Source of the DNA: Bifidobacterium breve
GTDB lineage: Bacteria > Actinomycetota > Actinomycetes > Nanopelagicales > Nanopelagicaceae
NCBI GenBank assembly: GCA_945881945.1
Contig: CAMCVO010000010.1
Location: 1-49,778, forward strand
Direction of reading: 5' to 3'
DNA length: 49,778 nucleotides
The position numbers and the translations under genes were made by a program. Below the pieces are notes generated by a model. It was given only the letters and a program-made list of their open reading frames with translations, had not been told where the DNA came from and did no database searches. Positions 11,906-22,200 of this stretch are shown here, piece by piece; the first letter of the stretch is position 1, and the number at the start of each line of letters is the position of its first letter.

Positions 11906-12567
11906 TGAGTAACTCACCATCACCACTTCAAGTAGTTCTCTGGCGTCATGGTCAAACTGATTGGAATGTTGAAAATCGCTTTCAAGGCCACTCCGATATC
12001 CCACTTAATAAGGTTGGTGAGTACCAAGTTACTCAAGCCGCGGAAGTTTTAGCCGGACTTAATCCAAATCGAATTATCTCTAGTGATTCAATCCGCGCCC
12101 AATCAACTGCAGCAGCACTTGCAAAATTAACCAATTTAACAGTTGAGATCAATCCTGGGCTTAGAGAGACAAATGGCGGAATGTGGGAGGGCAAGACTGG
12201 AAATGAGAATCGAGCCACACACGGAGAGTTATTTACTAATTGGTATGAAGGTGGCGATGAGCCAGCAGGAGTAACTGGTGAGCGGCGAAGTGAGGTAGCA
12301 AAGCGAGCGGTCTCAGTAATTGAAAAAGAAACTGCAAATTTCACCGGCACAATTGTTTTTGTTACTCATGGCGGAACGGTAAGAAGTATTTTAGGTTCCA
12401 TACTTAAATTACCAATTGCGCAATGGGGTGTAATTGGTGGCTTATCAAATGCATGTTGGTCGGTATTGGAGTTAACAAAACATCGCACCGGATCTCGCTG
12501 GTATTTAGCAGAACACAATGCTGGCTCATTACCCGAGCCTGTCTTTGGTGATGATGCGGTTAATTAG
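11905..12567 (+). CDS. gpgP: Histidine phosphatase, glucosyl-3-phosphoglycerate phosphatase-like
   Basis: 220 aa. LWRHGQTDWN holds the catalytic RHG (14-16), LRETNGGMWEGKT the acid region, and FVTHGGTVRSI the second histidine. By position directly after nadD-rsfS and by overall pattern it resembles mycobacterial GpgP (Rv2419c), which dephosphorylates glucosyl-3-phosphoglycerate on the route to methylglucose lipopolysaccharides or glucosylglycerate. Another broad-specificity phosphatase role cannot be excluded. Confidence 0.75.
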   Translation: MSNSPSPLQVVLWRHGQTDWNVENRFQGHSDIPLNKVGEYQVTQAAEVLAGLNPNRIISSDSIRAQSTAAALAKLTNLTVEINPGLRETNGGMWEGKTGNENRATHGELFTNWYEGGDEPAGVTGERRSEVAKRAVSVIEKETANFTGTIVFVTHGGTVRSILGSILKLPIAQWGVIGGLSNACWSVLELTKHRTGSRWYLAEHNAGSLPEPVFGDDAVN

Positions 12568-12594
12568 ATAAGGTTGGCCCTTACTTCAAATAGC

Positions 12595-12667
12595 GGGGCT
12601 GTGGCGCAGCTGGTAGCGCACTTGCATGGCATGCAAGGGGTCAGGGGTTCAAATCCCCTCAGCTCCA
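12595..12667 (+). tRNA. tRNA-Ala (anticodon GGC)
   Basis: A 73-base cloverleaf: acceptor GGGGCTG pairs with CAGCTCC with one G-T pair; the D arm contains GCGCAGCTGGTAGCGC; the anticodon stem CTTGC/GCAAG encloses the loop ATGGCAT, giving anticodon GGC; the T arm is GGGGTTCAAATCCCC; the discriminator is A. CCA is not encoded, so the tRNA needs CCA-adding enzyme. It lies between gpgP and the SDR gene. Confidence 0.95.
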
Positions 12668-12694
12668 CTTTATAAAAAGGAAATTTAAGGAGCA

Positions 12695-13630
12695 ATGGTG
12701 CCAAAGGTATTAACGTTGCCAGATAAATGGAACGCATCTGATATTCCAGATTTAACTGGCAAGAGATTCTTAATAACTGGCGCCACCTCTGGCATTGGTT
12801 TATCAGCTGCAACTGAGCTTGCTCGTCGAAATGCCCATGTTGTAATTACTGCCCGTAGTGCAGATAAGGCACGGGATGCGATAAAGAAAATTGGGCCTGG
12901 TTTAGTTGATTACATACTTCTTGATTTAACCGATTTAGAGTCAGTCAAACGCTCCGCTGCTCGAGTTGATCGAGCCTTTGATGTGGTTGTACTTAATGCC
13001 GGCGTGATGGCAACACCATTTACAAAAACTGTTGATGGCTTTGAATTACAGATGGGTACTAACCATCTTGGCCACTTTGCCTTTGCTGGTTTGATTAAGG
13101 ATCAAATCAAAGACCGCTTAGTTGTAGTTTCATCCTTTGCCCACAAACTAGGCAACTTTGGCGATAACAGCTTGGATGCAATTCGCAACATCTGCCTTGG
13201 AATTGGAAAGTATCAAAAGTGGCAGGTATATGGTGCTAGTAAATTAGCTAATCTTTTATTTGTATCTGAAATTGAACGGCTTAGAATTCAAAATAATTGG
13301 TCATTTATTCCAATTGCAGTTCACCCAGGTTATGCAGATACCAACCTGCAAGCTGTTGCCTCTCAGATGCGTGGGGCTAAAATTGAAGAGCAAATTACGA
13401 TGCAGATAAACAAGATATTTGCCCAGCCATCATCCCAAGGAGCACTACCAACTCTTGCTGCATCTGTTTATCCAGAGTTGATTGGCGCTAGCTTTATCGG
13501 ACCTAATGGGTTTTTAGAGATGCGTGGCACGCCAAAATTAACTCGCGCAAAAGCACTTGCCTATGATCAATCTTTGGCGAAAAACTTATGGCAGGTAAGC
13601 CAAGAGTTAACCAAGGTAAGTTGGTCCTAA
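12695..13630 (+). CDS. Short-chain dehydrogenase, retinol dehydrogenase-like
   Basis: 311 aa with a strong AAGGAG site before the [11 protein letters not shown] at 28-35 binds NAD(P), VVLNAGVM is the NAG motif, and [11 protein letters not shown] supplies the catalytic Tyr-x3-Lys. [11 protein letters not shown] is typical of the retinol dehydrogenase/protochlorophyllide reductase-like branch. The substrate is unknown. Its TAA shares a base with the leuS ATG, so leuS translation may depend on it. Confidence 0.85.
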   Translation: MVPKVLTLPDKWNASDIPDLTGKRFLITGATSGIGLSAATELARRNAHVVITARSADKARDAIKKIGPGLVDYILLDLTDLESVKRSAARVDRAFDVVVLNAGVMATPFTKTVDGFELQMGTNHLGHFAFAGLIKDQIKDRLVVVSSFAHKLGNFGDNSLDAIRNICLGIGKYQKWQVYGASKLANLLFVSEIERLRIQNNWSFIPIAVHPGYADTNLQAVASQMRGAKIEEQITMQINKIFAQPSSQGALPTLAASVYPELIGASFIGPNGFLEMRGTPKLTRAKALAYDQSLAKNLWQVSQELTKVSWS

Positions 13631-16089
13631 TGATTCATGAGGCGTATGACTTTAAAGCGGTGCAGGATAAGTGGCTGCCAATTTGGGACAAATTAGCACC
13701 ATTTAAATCTGGCAAAGATGATGATAAACGTCCTAAAAAATATGTATTAGATATGTTCCCTTATCCATCTGGGGATCTGCACATGGGACATGCTGAGGCT
13801 TACGCATTAGGTGATGTGATTGCCAGATACTGGTTGCAAAAAGGATTTAATGTCATGCATCCAATTGGTTGGGATGCATTTGGTTTACCGGCGGAAAATG
13901 CTGCGATAAAGCGCAATGCTGATCCAAGAGCTTGGACCTATGAAAATATTGATGTTCAAAAAGCTTCAATGCGCAGATATGCCTGCTCATTTGATTGGGA
14001 CCGAGTACTTCACACATGTGATCCTGAGTATTACAAATGGAATCAATGGTTGTTTTTACAGATGTTTGAAAAGGGTTTGGCATACCGAAAAGATTCAGCT
14101 GTTAATTGGTGCCCAGATTGCCAAACTGTATTAGCAAATGAACAGGTTGTAGCCGGACTTTGTGAAAGATGTGACAGCGCAGTAACAAAGAAGAAGTTAA
14201 ATCAGTGGTATTTAAAGATTACCGATTACGCAGATCGCCTGCTCGATGATATGGATCAGCTAGAGGGCAAGTGGCCAGAAAAAGTCTTGCAAATGCAACG
14301 CAATTGGATTGGTAGATCAACAGGTGCCCAAGTTGATTTTGCAGTTGATGGATTAGAGCAAACCATCACTGTTTACACCACCAGGCCAGATACTTTGTAT
14401 GGCGCAACATTTATGGTGGTGGCCGCTGACTCTGAGTTAGCTGCAAAGTTAGTTGCTGGCACCTCAGTGGAGGCAGAGTTTAAAAAGTATGTTGAAAGTG
14501 TCAAGGCCGCCTCTGATATTGATCGATTAGCAACAGATCGAGTGAAAAGTGGTGTCTTTTTAAATCGATATGCGATTAATCCAGTAAATGGAGAAAAGAT
14601 TCCAATTTGGGCCTCTGATTATGTATTGGCTGATTATGGAACTGGTGCAATCATGGCAGTTCCAGCACATGATCAGCGAGATTTAGATTTTGCAAAAGCA
14701 ATGAAACTGCCAGTAAGAGTTGTAATTGATACTGGCTTAGAAGATCCAAATACTTCAGGTATTGCTACTGATGGAGATGGCAAGGTAATTAACTCTGGAT
14801 CTATCACTGGCTTAGCCAAGGATGAGGCAATAAGTAAAATCATTTCAGAGCTTGCAGCTAAAAAGCTTGGAAAAGCAACTAAGAATTACCGCCTTCGTGA
14901 TTGGTTGATCTCCCGCCAGCGTTTTTGGGGAACGCCAATTCCAATTATTCATTGCGATAGTTGTGGTTTAGTTCCAGTTCCACAATCTCAATTACCAGTT
15001 GAGTTACCAGATGCTAAAGGTTTGGATTTAAAACCAAAGGGAACCTCACCATTAGGTGCAGCATCTGATTGGGTAAATGTTGCATGCCCTAAGTGCAACG
15101 CCCCTGCCAAACGAGATGCTGACACCATGGATACCTTTGTCGACTCCTCTTGGTACTTCCTGCGTTACACATCAGTTAACAATCATGATGTGGCCTTTGA
15201 TAAAAAATCAGTTGAAACTTGGCTGCCAGTAGATCAATATGTTGGTGGTGTAACCCATGCAATCTTGCACCTTTTATACTCCCGTTTTTTCACCAAGGTA
15301 TTACATGATCTTGGACTTCTAAACTTCACCGAACCATTTACTCGTCTTTTAAATCAAGGAATGGTGTTAATGGATGGCTCAGCAATGAGTAAGAGCCGGG
15401 GAAATCTGGTTAAGTTATCTGATGAGTTAGATAAGCATGGCGTGGATGCGATTCGAGTATCGATGGTATTTGCCGCACCCCCTGAGGATGATGTTGATTG
15501 GGCAGATGTTTCACCTGCTGGCTCATTAAAGTTTTTAAACCGGGCTTGGCGAATTAGCCAAGATGTAAGTAGCAAAGCTGGGGTTGATTTTAAAAGTGGC
15601 AATATTGAATTGAGGAAGGTAACTCATAAATCACTTTCTGATATTGAGTTAGCGGTTGAATCCTTTAGATTTAACGTAGCAATTGCCAGAGTTATGGAGT
15701 TGGTAAATGCCACGAGAAAAGCAATTGATTCCGGGTGTGGTCCAACAGATCCTGCAGTTCGTGAGGCAGCTGAGGCTATTGCTATCGCTCTTTCACTAGT
15801 TGCCCCTTACACCGCTGAAGATATGTGGGAAAAGCTTGGACACAAACCTGCAATTGCAAATGCTGGCTGGCCAGTAATTGATAAATCATTACTAGGTGTT
15901 GATAATGTGATTGCAATATTGCAGGTAAATGGCAAGATCAAAGATCGTATTGAGGTCTCACCTAATATCTCCAAAGAGGAGCTAGAAAAATTAGGCAGAG
16001 AAAATGCTGAGATTAAGAGTGCGCTAGCTGGATTGCAGGTAAGTAAGGTAATTACCGTTGCGCCTAAATTAGTAAATTTTGTAGTTTAA
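13630..16089 (+). CDS. leuS: Leucyl-tRNA synthetase
   Basis: 819 aa from ATG 13630, overlapping the SDR stop by one base; an in-frame start 42 bases upstream would sit inside the SDR gene. The HIGH motif is HMGH at 51-54 in [14 protein letters not shown], the KMSKS motif is AMSKS at 585-589, and the CP1 editing region holds [14 protein letters not shown] and [13 protein letters not shown]. Zinc-type Cys pairs lie around CPDCQTV and CDSCGL. Activates leucine and charges tRNA-Leu. Confidence 0.96.
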   Translation: MIHEAYDFKAVQDKWLPIWDKLAPFKSGKDDDKRPKKYVLDMFPYPSGDLHMGHAEAYALGDVIARYWLQKGFNVMHPIGWDAFGLPAENAAIKRNADPRAWTYENIDVQKASMRRYACSFDWDRVLHTCDPEYYKWNQWLFLQMFEKGLAYRKDSAVNWCPDCQTVLANEQVVAGLCERCDSAVTKKKLNQWYLKITDYADRLLDDMDQLEGKWPEKVLQMQRNWIGRSTGAQVDFAVDGLEQTITVYTTRPDTLYGATFMVVAADSELAAKLVAGTSVEAEFKKYVESVKAASDIDRLATDRVKSGVFLNRYAINPVNGEKIPIWASDYVLADYGTGAIMAVPAHDQRDLDFAKAMKLPVRVVIDTGLEDPNTSGIATDGDGKVINSGSITGLAKDEAISKIISELAAKKLGKATKNYRLRDWLISRQRFWGTPIPIIHCDSCGLVPVPQSQLPVELPDAKGLDLKPKGTSPLGAASDWVNVACPKCNAPAKRDADTMDTFVDSSWYFLRYTSVNNHDVAFDKKSVETWLPVDQYVGGVTHAILHLLYSRFFTKVLHDLGLLNFTEPFTRLLNQGMVLMDGSAMSKSRGNLVKLSDELDKHGVDAIRVSMVFAAPPEDDVDWADVSPAGSLKFLNRAWRISQDVSSKAGVDFKSGNIELRKVTHKSLSDIELAVESFRFNVAIARVMELVNATRKAIDSGCGPTDPAVREAAEAIAIALSLVAPYTAEDMWEKLGHKPAIANAGWPVIDKSLLGVDNVIAILQVNGKIKDRIEVSPNISKEELEKLGRENAEIKSALAGLQVSKVITVAPKLVNFVV

Positions 16090-16140
16090 ATTACACCTAC
16101 CCATCTACTTATAACCTTTTTTCAAGGCTAATCTTTGCCT

Positions 16141-16677
16141 ATGAAAAAGTTGGCGGTAATTTTCCTCTTCTCATTTATTGCGCCAAATGCCTATGCCGCA
16201 GACTCTGGCGGATCAGCTCCTGCCTCCACTCCAGCGCCAGTTGTAGCGACTACTCCAACGCCAACTCCCAAGTATGAGGTAGTAACTCCGGCTACAACTC
16301 CGATGCCATCTGCACCGACAAAAAATTTAACCACCGATTTAACCGCGATACGAAGTTTAATTGCTAGCAAAAATTTCTCATCAGCTCTTGCAGCATTAAA
16401 AATTGCCGATAGAAATTACCCAAATAATGCTGATATCAATAACTTATTGGGTTATAGCGCTAGAAATTTAAAGCAAAATAAGGCTGCCGCCACCTACTAC
16501 ACGAAAGCGTTGCGGATAAATCCAAATCACCTAGGCGCTCTTGAGTACCAGGGTGAGTTGTTTATGGTGACAAAGAAAATAAGTGCAGCAAAAAGTAATT
16601 TAGCTAAACTAAAGCGCCTATGCGGAGTTAACTGCGAAGAGTATTTAGATCTTAAGAAGGCAATAGGTAATAAGTAG
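16141..16677 (+). CDS. Secreted tetratricopeptide-repeat protein
   Basis: 178 aa from ATG 16141 (a TTG two codons upstream is less likely). A Sec signal ends at NAYA-ADS near residue 20, followed by a Pro/Thr-rich linker (ASTPAPVVATTPTPTPK). The C-terminal half has helical TPR units (YPNNADINNLLGYSARNLKQ, then AATYYTKALRINPNHLGALE). A Cys pair near the end (RLCGVNCEEY) may form a disulfide outside the cell. It probably acts as an extracytoplasmic scaffold; no partner is identified. Confidence 0.75.
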   Translation: MKKLAVIFLFSFIAPNAYAADSGGSAPASTPAPVVATTPTPTPKYEVVTPATTPMPSAPTKNLTTDLTAIRSLIASKNFSSALAALKIADRNYPNNADINNLLGYSARNLKQNKAAATYYTKALRINPNHLGALEYQGELFMVTKKISAAKSNLAKLKRLCGVNCEEYLDLKKAIGNK

Positions 16678-16679
16678 CC

Positions 16680-17477
16680 TTGCTCTTTCTACTTAGAGCA
16701 AGTCATATAGGGCCAACTGCTGCAGTAACCTTTATTTCATTTTTATTAGCCACCTCATTATGGTGGGAGGGACCTGCCTATGTGATTGCCTTTGGCGTAT
16801 TTCTAGGTCAACTTCTTGTTGGCTGGAGTAATGATTTAAATGATTATCAAGATGATTTAAAACATAATCGCACCTCAAAGCCACTAGTAAGTGGTGGGGT
16901 AAGTAGTAAGCAGTTGCTAATTGCAGTAAAGATCTGCGCACCCTTTGCAATAATCTTTAATCTCTTCGGACCCCTTGGTATTAAAGGTGGCTTAATTTAT
17001 TTATTTGGCGTAGGTATGGGTGTGGCTTATAACTTCTACTTTAAATCCACACTCTTCTCACCCCTGCCATACGCACTAGCCTTTGCAGCCTTAGTTTCAT
17101 CCATAGTTATCTCAACTGATCGAACCCCACCAATTTGGTTGATTACCTGCGGAGCACTCCTTGGTGTAGCAGCACACTTTGCAAATGTGCTTAAGGATAT
17201 AGATCAAGATCTTGAATCAAAGATCAAGGGATTACCGCAGCGATTGGGCAAGAGAGCATCCCGCATAATCTGTGCCAGCTTATTAATTGGCACAACATTG
17301 ATCCTGCACTCACTTGTTGGCAATACGCCATTATTAGTAATCGGGCTAATAGCAGCAGCAATTACTAGCATCGCACCTGACTCAGTAATCTTTAAGTCTT
17401 TGATTATTACCGTAATTATTGATCTAATCTTGTTGTTAAATGCAGTTGATTCTGAACTTGGTAGCTTAATTATTTAA
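16680..17477 (+). CDS. UbiA-family prenyltransferase
   Basis: 265 aa from TTG, two bases after the preceding stop. Several hydrophobic helices surround the two Asp-rich motifs: NDLNDYQDDLKHNRTSKPLV near residues 55-75 and KDIDQDLESKIKGLPQRLG near 178-196. UbiA enzymes transfer polyprenyl groups to aromatic or lipid acceptors (menaquinone, heme O, lipids). No menaquinone genes are adjacent, so the acceptor cannot be named. Confidence 0.82.
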   Translation: MLFLLRASHIGPTAAVTFISFLLATSLWWEGPAYVIAFGVFLGQLLVGWSNDLNDYQDDLKHNRTSKPLVSGGVSSKQLLIAVKICAPFAIIFNLFGPLGIKGGLIYLFGVGMGVAYNFYFKSTLFSPLPYALAFAALVSSIVISTDRTPPIWLITCGALLGVAAHFANVLKDIDQDLESKIKGLPQRLGKRASRIICASLLIGTTLILHSLVGNTPLLVIGLIAAAITSIAPDSVIFKSLIITVIIDLILLLNAVDSELGSLII

Positions 17478-17516
17478 ATACTTGCCTTATTAAGGTATTA
17501 CTAAGAGTATTGCCGT

Positions 17517-18146
17517 ATGAGACAGATAGTAGTAATCACACTTCTACTCACACTCCTTTCACCTGCCAACACTCAAGCTGCTCCAATAGAAGCTCTTGTT
17601 GCATTAAATAATTTAGAGGTAAAGGGCAGAGCGCCTAAGACTGGGTATGCCAGATCCCAATTTCCACACTGGTCAGATCCAGATCGAAATGGTTGTGATG
17701 CCAGAAATGACACCCTAAAACGAGATCTTACAAATATTACTTACAAGGTAGGAACTAGAGATTGCAAGGTGATTGCTGGGCAATTACTAGATCCATTTAG
17801 TGGCAAGGTAATTACCTTCTCTACCACCAAGGTGGTAATTGATATTGATCATGTGGTGGCGCTATCTAATGCTTGGCAAACTGGGGCGGCCTACTTTGAT
17901 AAAAATAAGCGCAGCCAAATTGCCAATGATCCACTTAATTTATTGGCAGTTGACTCAAAATTAAATCGTCAAAAAGGTGATGGGGATGCTGCTACCTGGC
18001 TGCCACCTTCTAAAGCATTTCGTTGTGAGTATGTGGCTAGGCAAGTTGCAGTCAAAGCAAAGTATGGGTTATGGGTAACAAAGCCAGAGAAGGTGGCAAT
18101 AGACAAAATCTTATCAACCTGTGTTGGCCAAAAACTGCCGGCTTAA
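17517..18146 (+). CDS. Secreted HNH nuclease, DUF1524 family
   Basis: 209 aa. A signal peptide ends at TQAA-PIE near residue 22. The catalytic part has VIDIDHVVALSNAWQTGA (His-containing beta strand) and NDPLNLLAVDSKLNRQKGDG, with ATWLPP after it, matching secreted DUF1524/HNH nucleases of actinobacteria. The two Cys in DRNGCDARND and TRDCKV may form a disulfide. Likely scavenges extracellular DNA for nucleotides or phosphate (inference). Confidence 0.82.
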   Translation: MRQIVVITLLLTLLSPANTQAAPIEALVALNNLEVKGRAPKTGYARSQFPHWSDPDRNGCDARNDTLKRDLTNITYKVGTRDCKVIAGQLLDPFSGKVITFSTTKVVIDIDHVVALSNAWQTGAAYFDKNKRSQIANDPLNLLAVDSKLNRQKGDGDAATWLPPSKAFRCEYVARQVAVKAKYGLWVTKPEKVAIDKILSTCVGQKLPA

Positions 18147-18168
18147 TCTTTATCGGTAGAGTAAGAGC

Positions 18169-18897
18169 ATGTGTGGAAGGTATGCGTTAAATATCTCAGG
18201 AGATGATTTAGCTCTTGAGTTTGCAGCAGGTAATGCCAATGTGGCGCTGATACCAAGTAATTGGAATATCTCACCCACCACACCAATTCCATTTATTGCT
18301 GCCGATAATCTGGCAGGAGATAGTCGAACTATTCAGATGGGAAGGTGGGGATTAATTCCATCCTGGGCAAAGGATGCCAGTAGGCAAGTGAATGCAATTA
18401 ATGCCAGAGTGGAATCAATTGCACAAAAGCCAACCTTTAAGAGCGCCTTTAAATCAAGAAGATGTTTGATTCCAGCTACTGGATATTATGAGTGGGCAAC
18501 TGAGCTTGGCCAATACAAACCAAAGCAGCCTTTTTATATCTCAAATAAGGATAAGAGCTCAATTGCAATCGCTGGTATTTATGAGCAATGGATTAATCCC
18601 CAGACATCATCTCCAATTACCACCGCTGCCATTATTACCAGAGAGGTAGTTGGGATATTAAAACCAATTCATCACCGGATGCCGGTGATCTTGCCAAAGA
18701 GTTTATGGAGTGACTGGCTTAGTAATAAATCTTTATCACCACAAGAGGTGGATGATTACTTAAAGATGATTGATATAAAGCAGGCAGATGCGGGCTTAAC
18801 CTTTTGGCCAGTATCTGATGAGGTTAATAATGCAAGAAATACTGGGCAGGCGTTGGCAGCACAAATAGAGCTACCGCCCTCTGGCACACTTTTTTAA
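18169..18897 (+). CDS. SRAP (SOS response-associated peptidase), YedK/HMCES family
   Basis: 242 aa. C2 after the initiator Met is the residue that crosslinks to abasic sites in single-stranded DNA; N78 in INARVES, E108 in GYYEW and H169 in HHRMPVIL complete the known active site. YedK/HMCES shields abasic sites from nucleases and error-prone synthesis. It lies just upstream of a LexA-boxed promoter and dnaE2, which fits a DNA-damage role. No LexA box was seen ahead of this gene itself. Confidence 0.93.
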   Translation: MCGRYALNISGDDLALEFAAGNANVALIPSNWNISPTTPIPFIAADNLAGDSRTIQMGRWGLIPSWAKDASRQVNAINARVESIAQKPTFKSAFKSRRCLIPATGYYEWATELGQYKPKQPFYISNKDKSSIAIAGIYEQWINPQTSSPITTAAIITREVVGILKPIHHRMPVILPKSLWSDWLSNKSLSPQEVDDYLKMIDIKQADAGLTFWPVSDEVNNARNTGQALAAQIELPPSGTLF

Positions 18898-18921
18898 CAC
18901 CCGTCACCTTCAGTTGCCAAC

Positions 18922-18967
18922 TTGCCACTGTCAGTGGGGTTTAGTATCTTATCGAACAAATGTTCGA
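18922..18967 (+). promoter_or_regulatory. LexA-controlled promoter with SOS box
   Basis: TTGCCA (18922-18927), a 17-base spacer and TATCTT (18945-18950) are followed at once by TCGAACAAATGTTCGA (18952-18967), a perfect 6+6 palindrome of the actinobacterial SOS-box type GAAC-N4-GTTC. The box overlaps both the predicted transcription start and the ATG at 18960, so bound LexA would block RNA polymerase directly. There is no Shine-Dalgarno sequence, suggesting a leaderless or near-leaderless mRNA. Confidence 0.88.
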
Positions 18968-19268
18968 ACGCAAATCAAGTGATGATTTAAGCCAAAACCA
19001 GTTGGCCAAGATCTGCCTGACTACCCAAGGCGGGCAACCTGTTGAGTTTATTTACCAAGGGGTGCGCTTTCATATCAGTGAGGTATTAACCACCTGGCTG
19101 CAAAGTAATCCTTGGTGGCAAAAAATTAACTCTGATCAGATTAATGAAGAGGTAAGTAGGTATTGGCAGGTGGAGGCAGCTCCCATTGGCGCACTCACCA
19201 CCTTTGAGATTGAGTTTAACCAAAGTGATAACTCTTGGCAGATCCGACCAAGCTCTAGAGGCAAATAA
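18960..19268 (+). CDS. DUF6504 family protein, first gene of SOS operon
   Basis: 102 aa. Its ATG lies inside the LexA box, so the first residues MFER are partly dictated by the operator. The core GGQPVEFIYQGVRFHISEVL ... WWQ ... SRYWQVEAA ... TFEIEFNQSDNSWQI matches the small DUF6504 proteins normally encoded between imuB and dnaE2 in actinobacteria (from memory). The role is not known; a mutasome accessory is a reasonable guess. It is two bases upstream of dnaE2. Confidence 0.75.
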   Translation: MFERKSSDDLSQNQLAKICLTTQGGQPVEFIYQGVRFHISEVLTTWLQSNPWWQKINSDQINEEVSRYWQVEAAPIGALTTFEIEFNQSDNSWQIRPSSRGK

Positions 19269-19270
19269 AA

Positions 19271-22200
19271 ATGGTTACACCATTTACCCATCTATCTGTC
19301 TGCTCTAACTACTCCTTTAAGTATGGGGTTAACCACCCAGAGGATTTAGTAGCTAAAGCTGCCCAATTAAATATGAGCGCCTTAGCATTAACCGATATTG
19401 ATAATTTAGCTGGCGCAGTTAGATTTGCCCAAAGTTGTGAGAGCTATGGGATTAACCCAATTCTTGGCATCAATATTGGCTTTATGCAAAAGCAATCTCG
19501 AATTACCTTACTTGCCAAAGGTGGCAAGTTATCATCTTTATATCGGTTAGTAACCGCCATTAATACCAACACCAGTGACGGGGTGTTAACTGTTGAGTTA
19601 TTAGAAAGATTTAATCAATACTCATCTGATCTAATCGCACTCTTTGGCATAAACTCTGGGTTAATTACCAATCTAATTGGCAGAAAGGAGGGAGCAGCTT
19701 TAAGTATCTACCAGTTAGCAAAGAGCTACTTTGATCAGGTAGTAATTGAGTGCACTAGCCACCTTGAGCGGGCGGGAAATTTAAGATCAACTGCAAATGC
19801 GGCAAAATCCCTAACCTTTGCCAATAAACATCAAATACCTGCGGTAATTACCAATTCAGTTAGATTTTTAGATCGAACAGATGGGCCGGTGGCAGATCTA
19901 CTAGATGCCAGTCGCAAACTATCCCTAATAAGTGATGCCACCACTGAGCGAAGCAATGGTGAGGCTTACCTAAAAGATAGCCAAGATATGAGTTATCTTG
20001 CAGATCAGATATCAAGACAGGCTGGGCTCTTTGATGGGTATCAATTAATAAAAACCACCCAAGATATTGCTCAAATCTGCCAATTAAAGCCAAGGGGTGA
20101 GATTGGCCTTGGCGGTGTTCATCTGCCTGAGCCAAAGTTATTTAATGCAAGTAACCAGGTGCAGTTATTGGCACAACTTGAGCAAAAGGCGGCAGCAAAT
20201 ATTGATTACTACTACCCAACTGATTTAAAGAAGGTTGCAGCTAGCAGGTTAGAGCAGGAGATAAACACAATTGGTCAATTAGGTTTTACCTCCTACTTTC
20301 TTACCGTCGCTGGCATTGTTGATTCAGCAAGATCACTTGGCATAAGAGTTGCCGCCCGGGGAAGTGCGGCGGGATCGCTAACTTGTCATCTACTTGGTAT
20401 CTCTGAGGTTGATCCAATTAGTAATGGTTTGCTGATGGAGCGGTTTTGCTCATTAGAGCGAAATGAGTTACCAGATATTGATATTGATGTTGAGTCAGAT
20501 CGAAGGTATGAGATCTATGACTTAATCTTTAAAAGGTATGGCGATAGCAATTGGGCAAAGGTTGGCAATCAAGGGCAGTGTGCCACAGTTTCAATGGTGG
20601 AGCGATACCGCGCTCGCCATGCAATCAGAGATGCTGGAAACGCGTTAGGTGCAGATCGAACCCAGATTGATCTACTAGCAAAATCTATGCCACATATCAG
20701 CGCTAGAAATATTGGCAATGCAATCAAGCAATTACCTGAGTTAAAAAGATTAGATCTTTCCTCCCCATTAATTAAAGCAACAATTAACTTGGCAATGCGG
20801 CTAGATAAGCTGCCTCGTCATCTATCGATGCATCCATGTGCAGTAGTAATCTCCGATGATCGGTTACTAGATTTTTCACCCATCTTAATTAACCAAAGTA
20901 ATTACCCAATGCTCTCCTTTGATAAGGATGATGTGGAAGGGCTTGGCTTTTTAAAGTTAGATGTATTGGGGGTGCGAATGCAATCTGCAATTGCCTACAC
21001 CATAAATGAGATTAAAGAGGTTGAAGATGAAAGCTTAGATATCAACAAGATTGCCTTAGATGACAAGTTAACCTTTGATCTAATTAAATCCACTAGAACG
21101 CTAGGTTTATTTCAGGTCGAAAGCCCAGGACAGCGGGAGTTAGTTGGCAAGTTAGTTCCTGATCAATTTAATGATTTAGTAATTGGTATCTCACTCTTTC
21201 GCCCAGGTCCAATTAAATCTGAGATGATCACACCCTTTTTAAATGCTAGATCTGGTGTGATAGAGGCAAATCTAATTCATGATGATTTAGCACCGATTCT
21301 TGCGCAAACCAAAGGAGTAGTGGTCTTTCATGAGCAGGTAATTGAAATAATTGCCAAGTTAACTGGCTCCACCTTTGGCGCAGCTGATCAGATGCGCAGA
21401 AATTTAGGCAGCAAAGAGGGGATGCAGGAGGTTTGTGATTGGTTTTACCAGCGAGCAGCAAAGTGTGGTTACTCAAAATCAGTTGTTGATTACACCTGGC
21501 AGATCTTGCGAGATTTTGCCTCCTTTGGTTTTTGTAAAGCACATGCATCTGCCTTTGCCATGACTACCTATCAATCAGCGTATTTAAAGACCCATCACAC
21601 CGCAGCTTTTTTAGCGGCAGTTTTAACTCATGAACCTGGGATGTATCCAAAGCGATTGATAATTGATGAGGCTAGGCAGTGGGGGATAAAGATCTTGCCA
21701 GTTGATATTAATAAATCAGATACCAGTTATCGAGTTGAGAAAGTAGCAGCAGGTGAAAAAGAGAGCTACCTATACACCGCACCAGATACTAAAAGCACCG
21801 GTGAGAGATTAACTCTGCCAGATGCTTCTAGTTATGGAATTAGAGTATCCCTGGCAGATATTGCCGGCATATCTACTGGTGAGATTAAATCAATAATTGC
21901 CAATCGCCCCTATATCGATCTAGCTGATTTTACCTATCGCTCCGGTGCTCACTGGCCAACTACCCAGGTATTAGTTGAGATTGGCGCCTTTGATCTACTC
22001 CATGGAATTGGTAGGGAGAGTAAGTTAAATAGACGAGATCTTTATATTCATCTGCAGGAGTTAAAACAATTAAACTCTGGCAAAGCAGCTGCTGGTCAAT
22101 TATCCCTTGCCTTATCACCAGGTGAGATAGATAGCTTAGGGCTTCCTGATATTACAAAAAGTGAACAAATTAGTAGTGAGTTACAAAATCTAGGCTTAGA

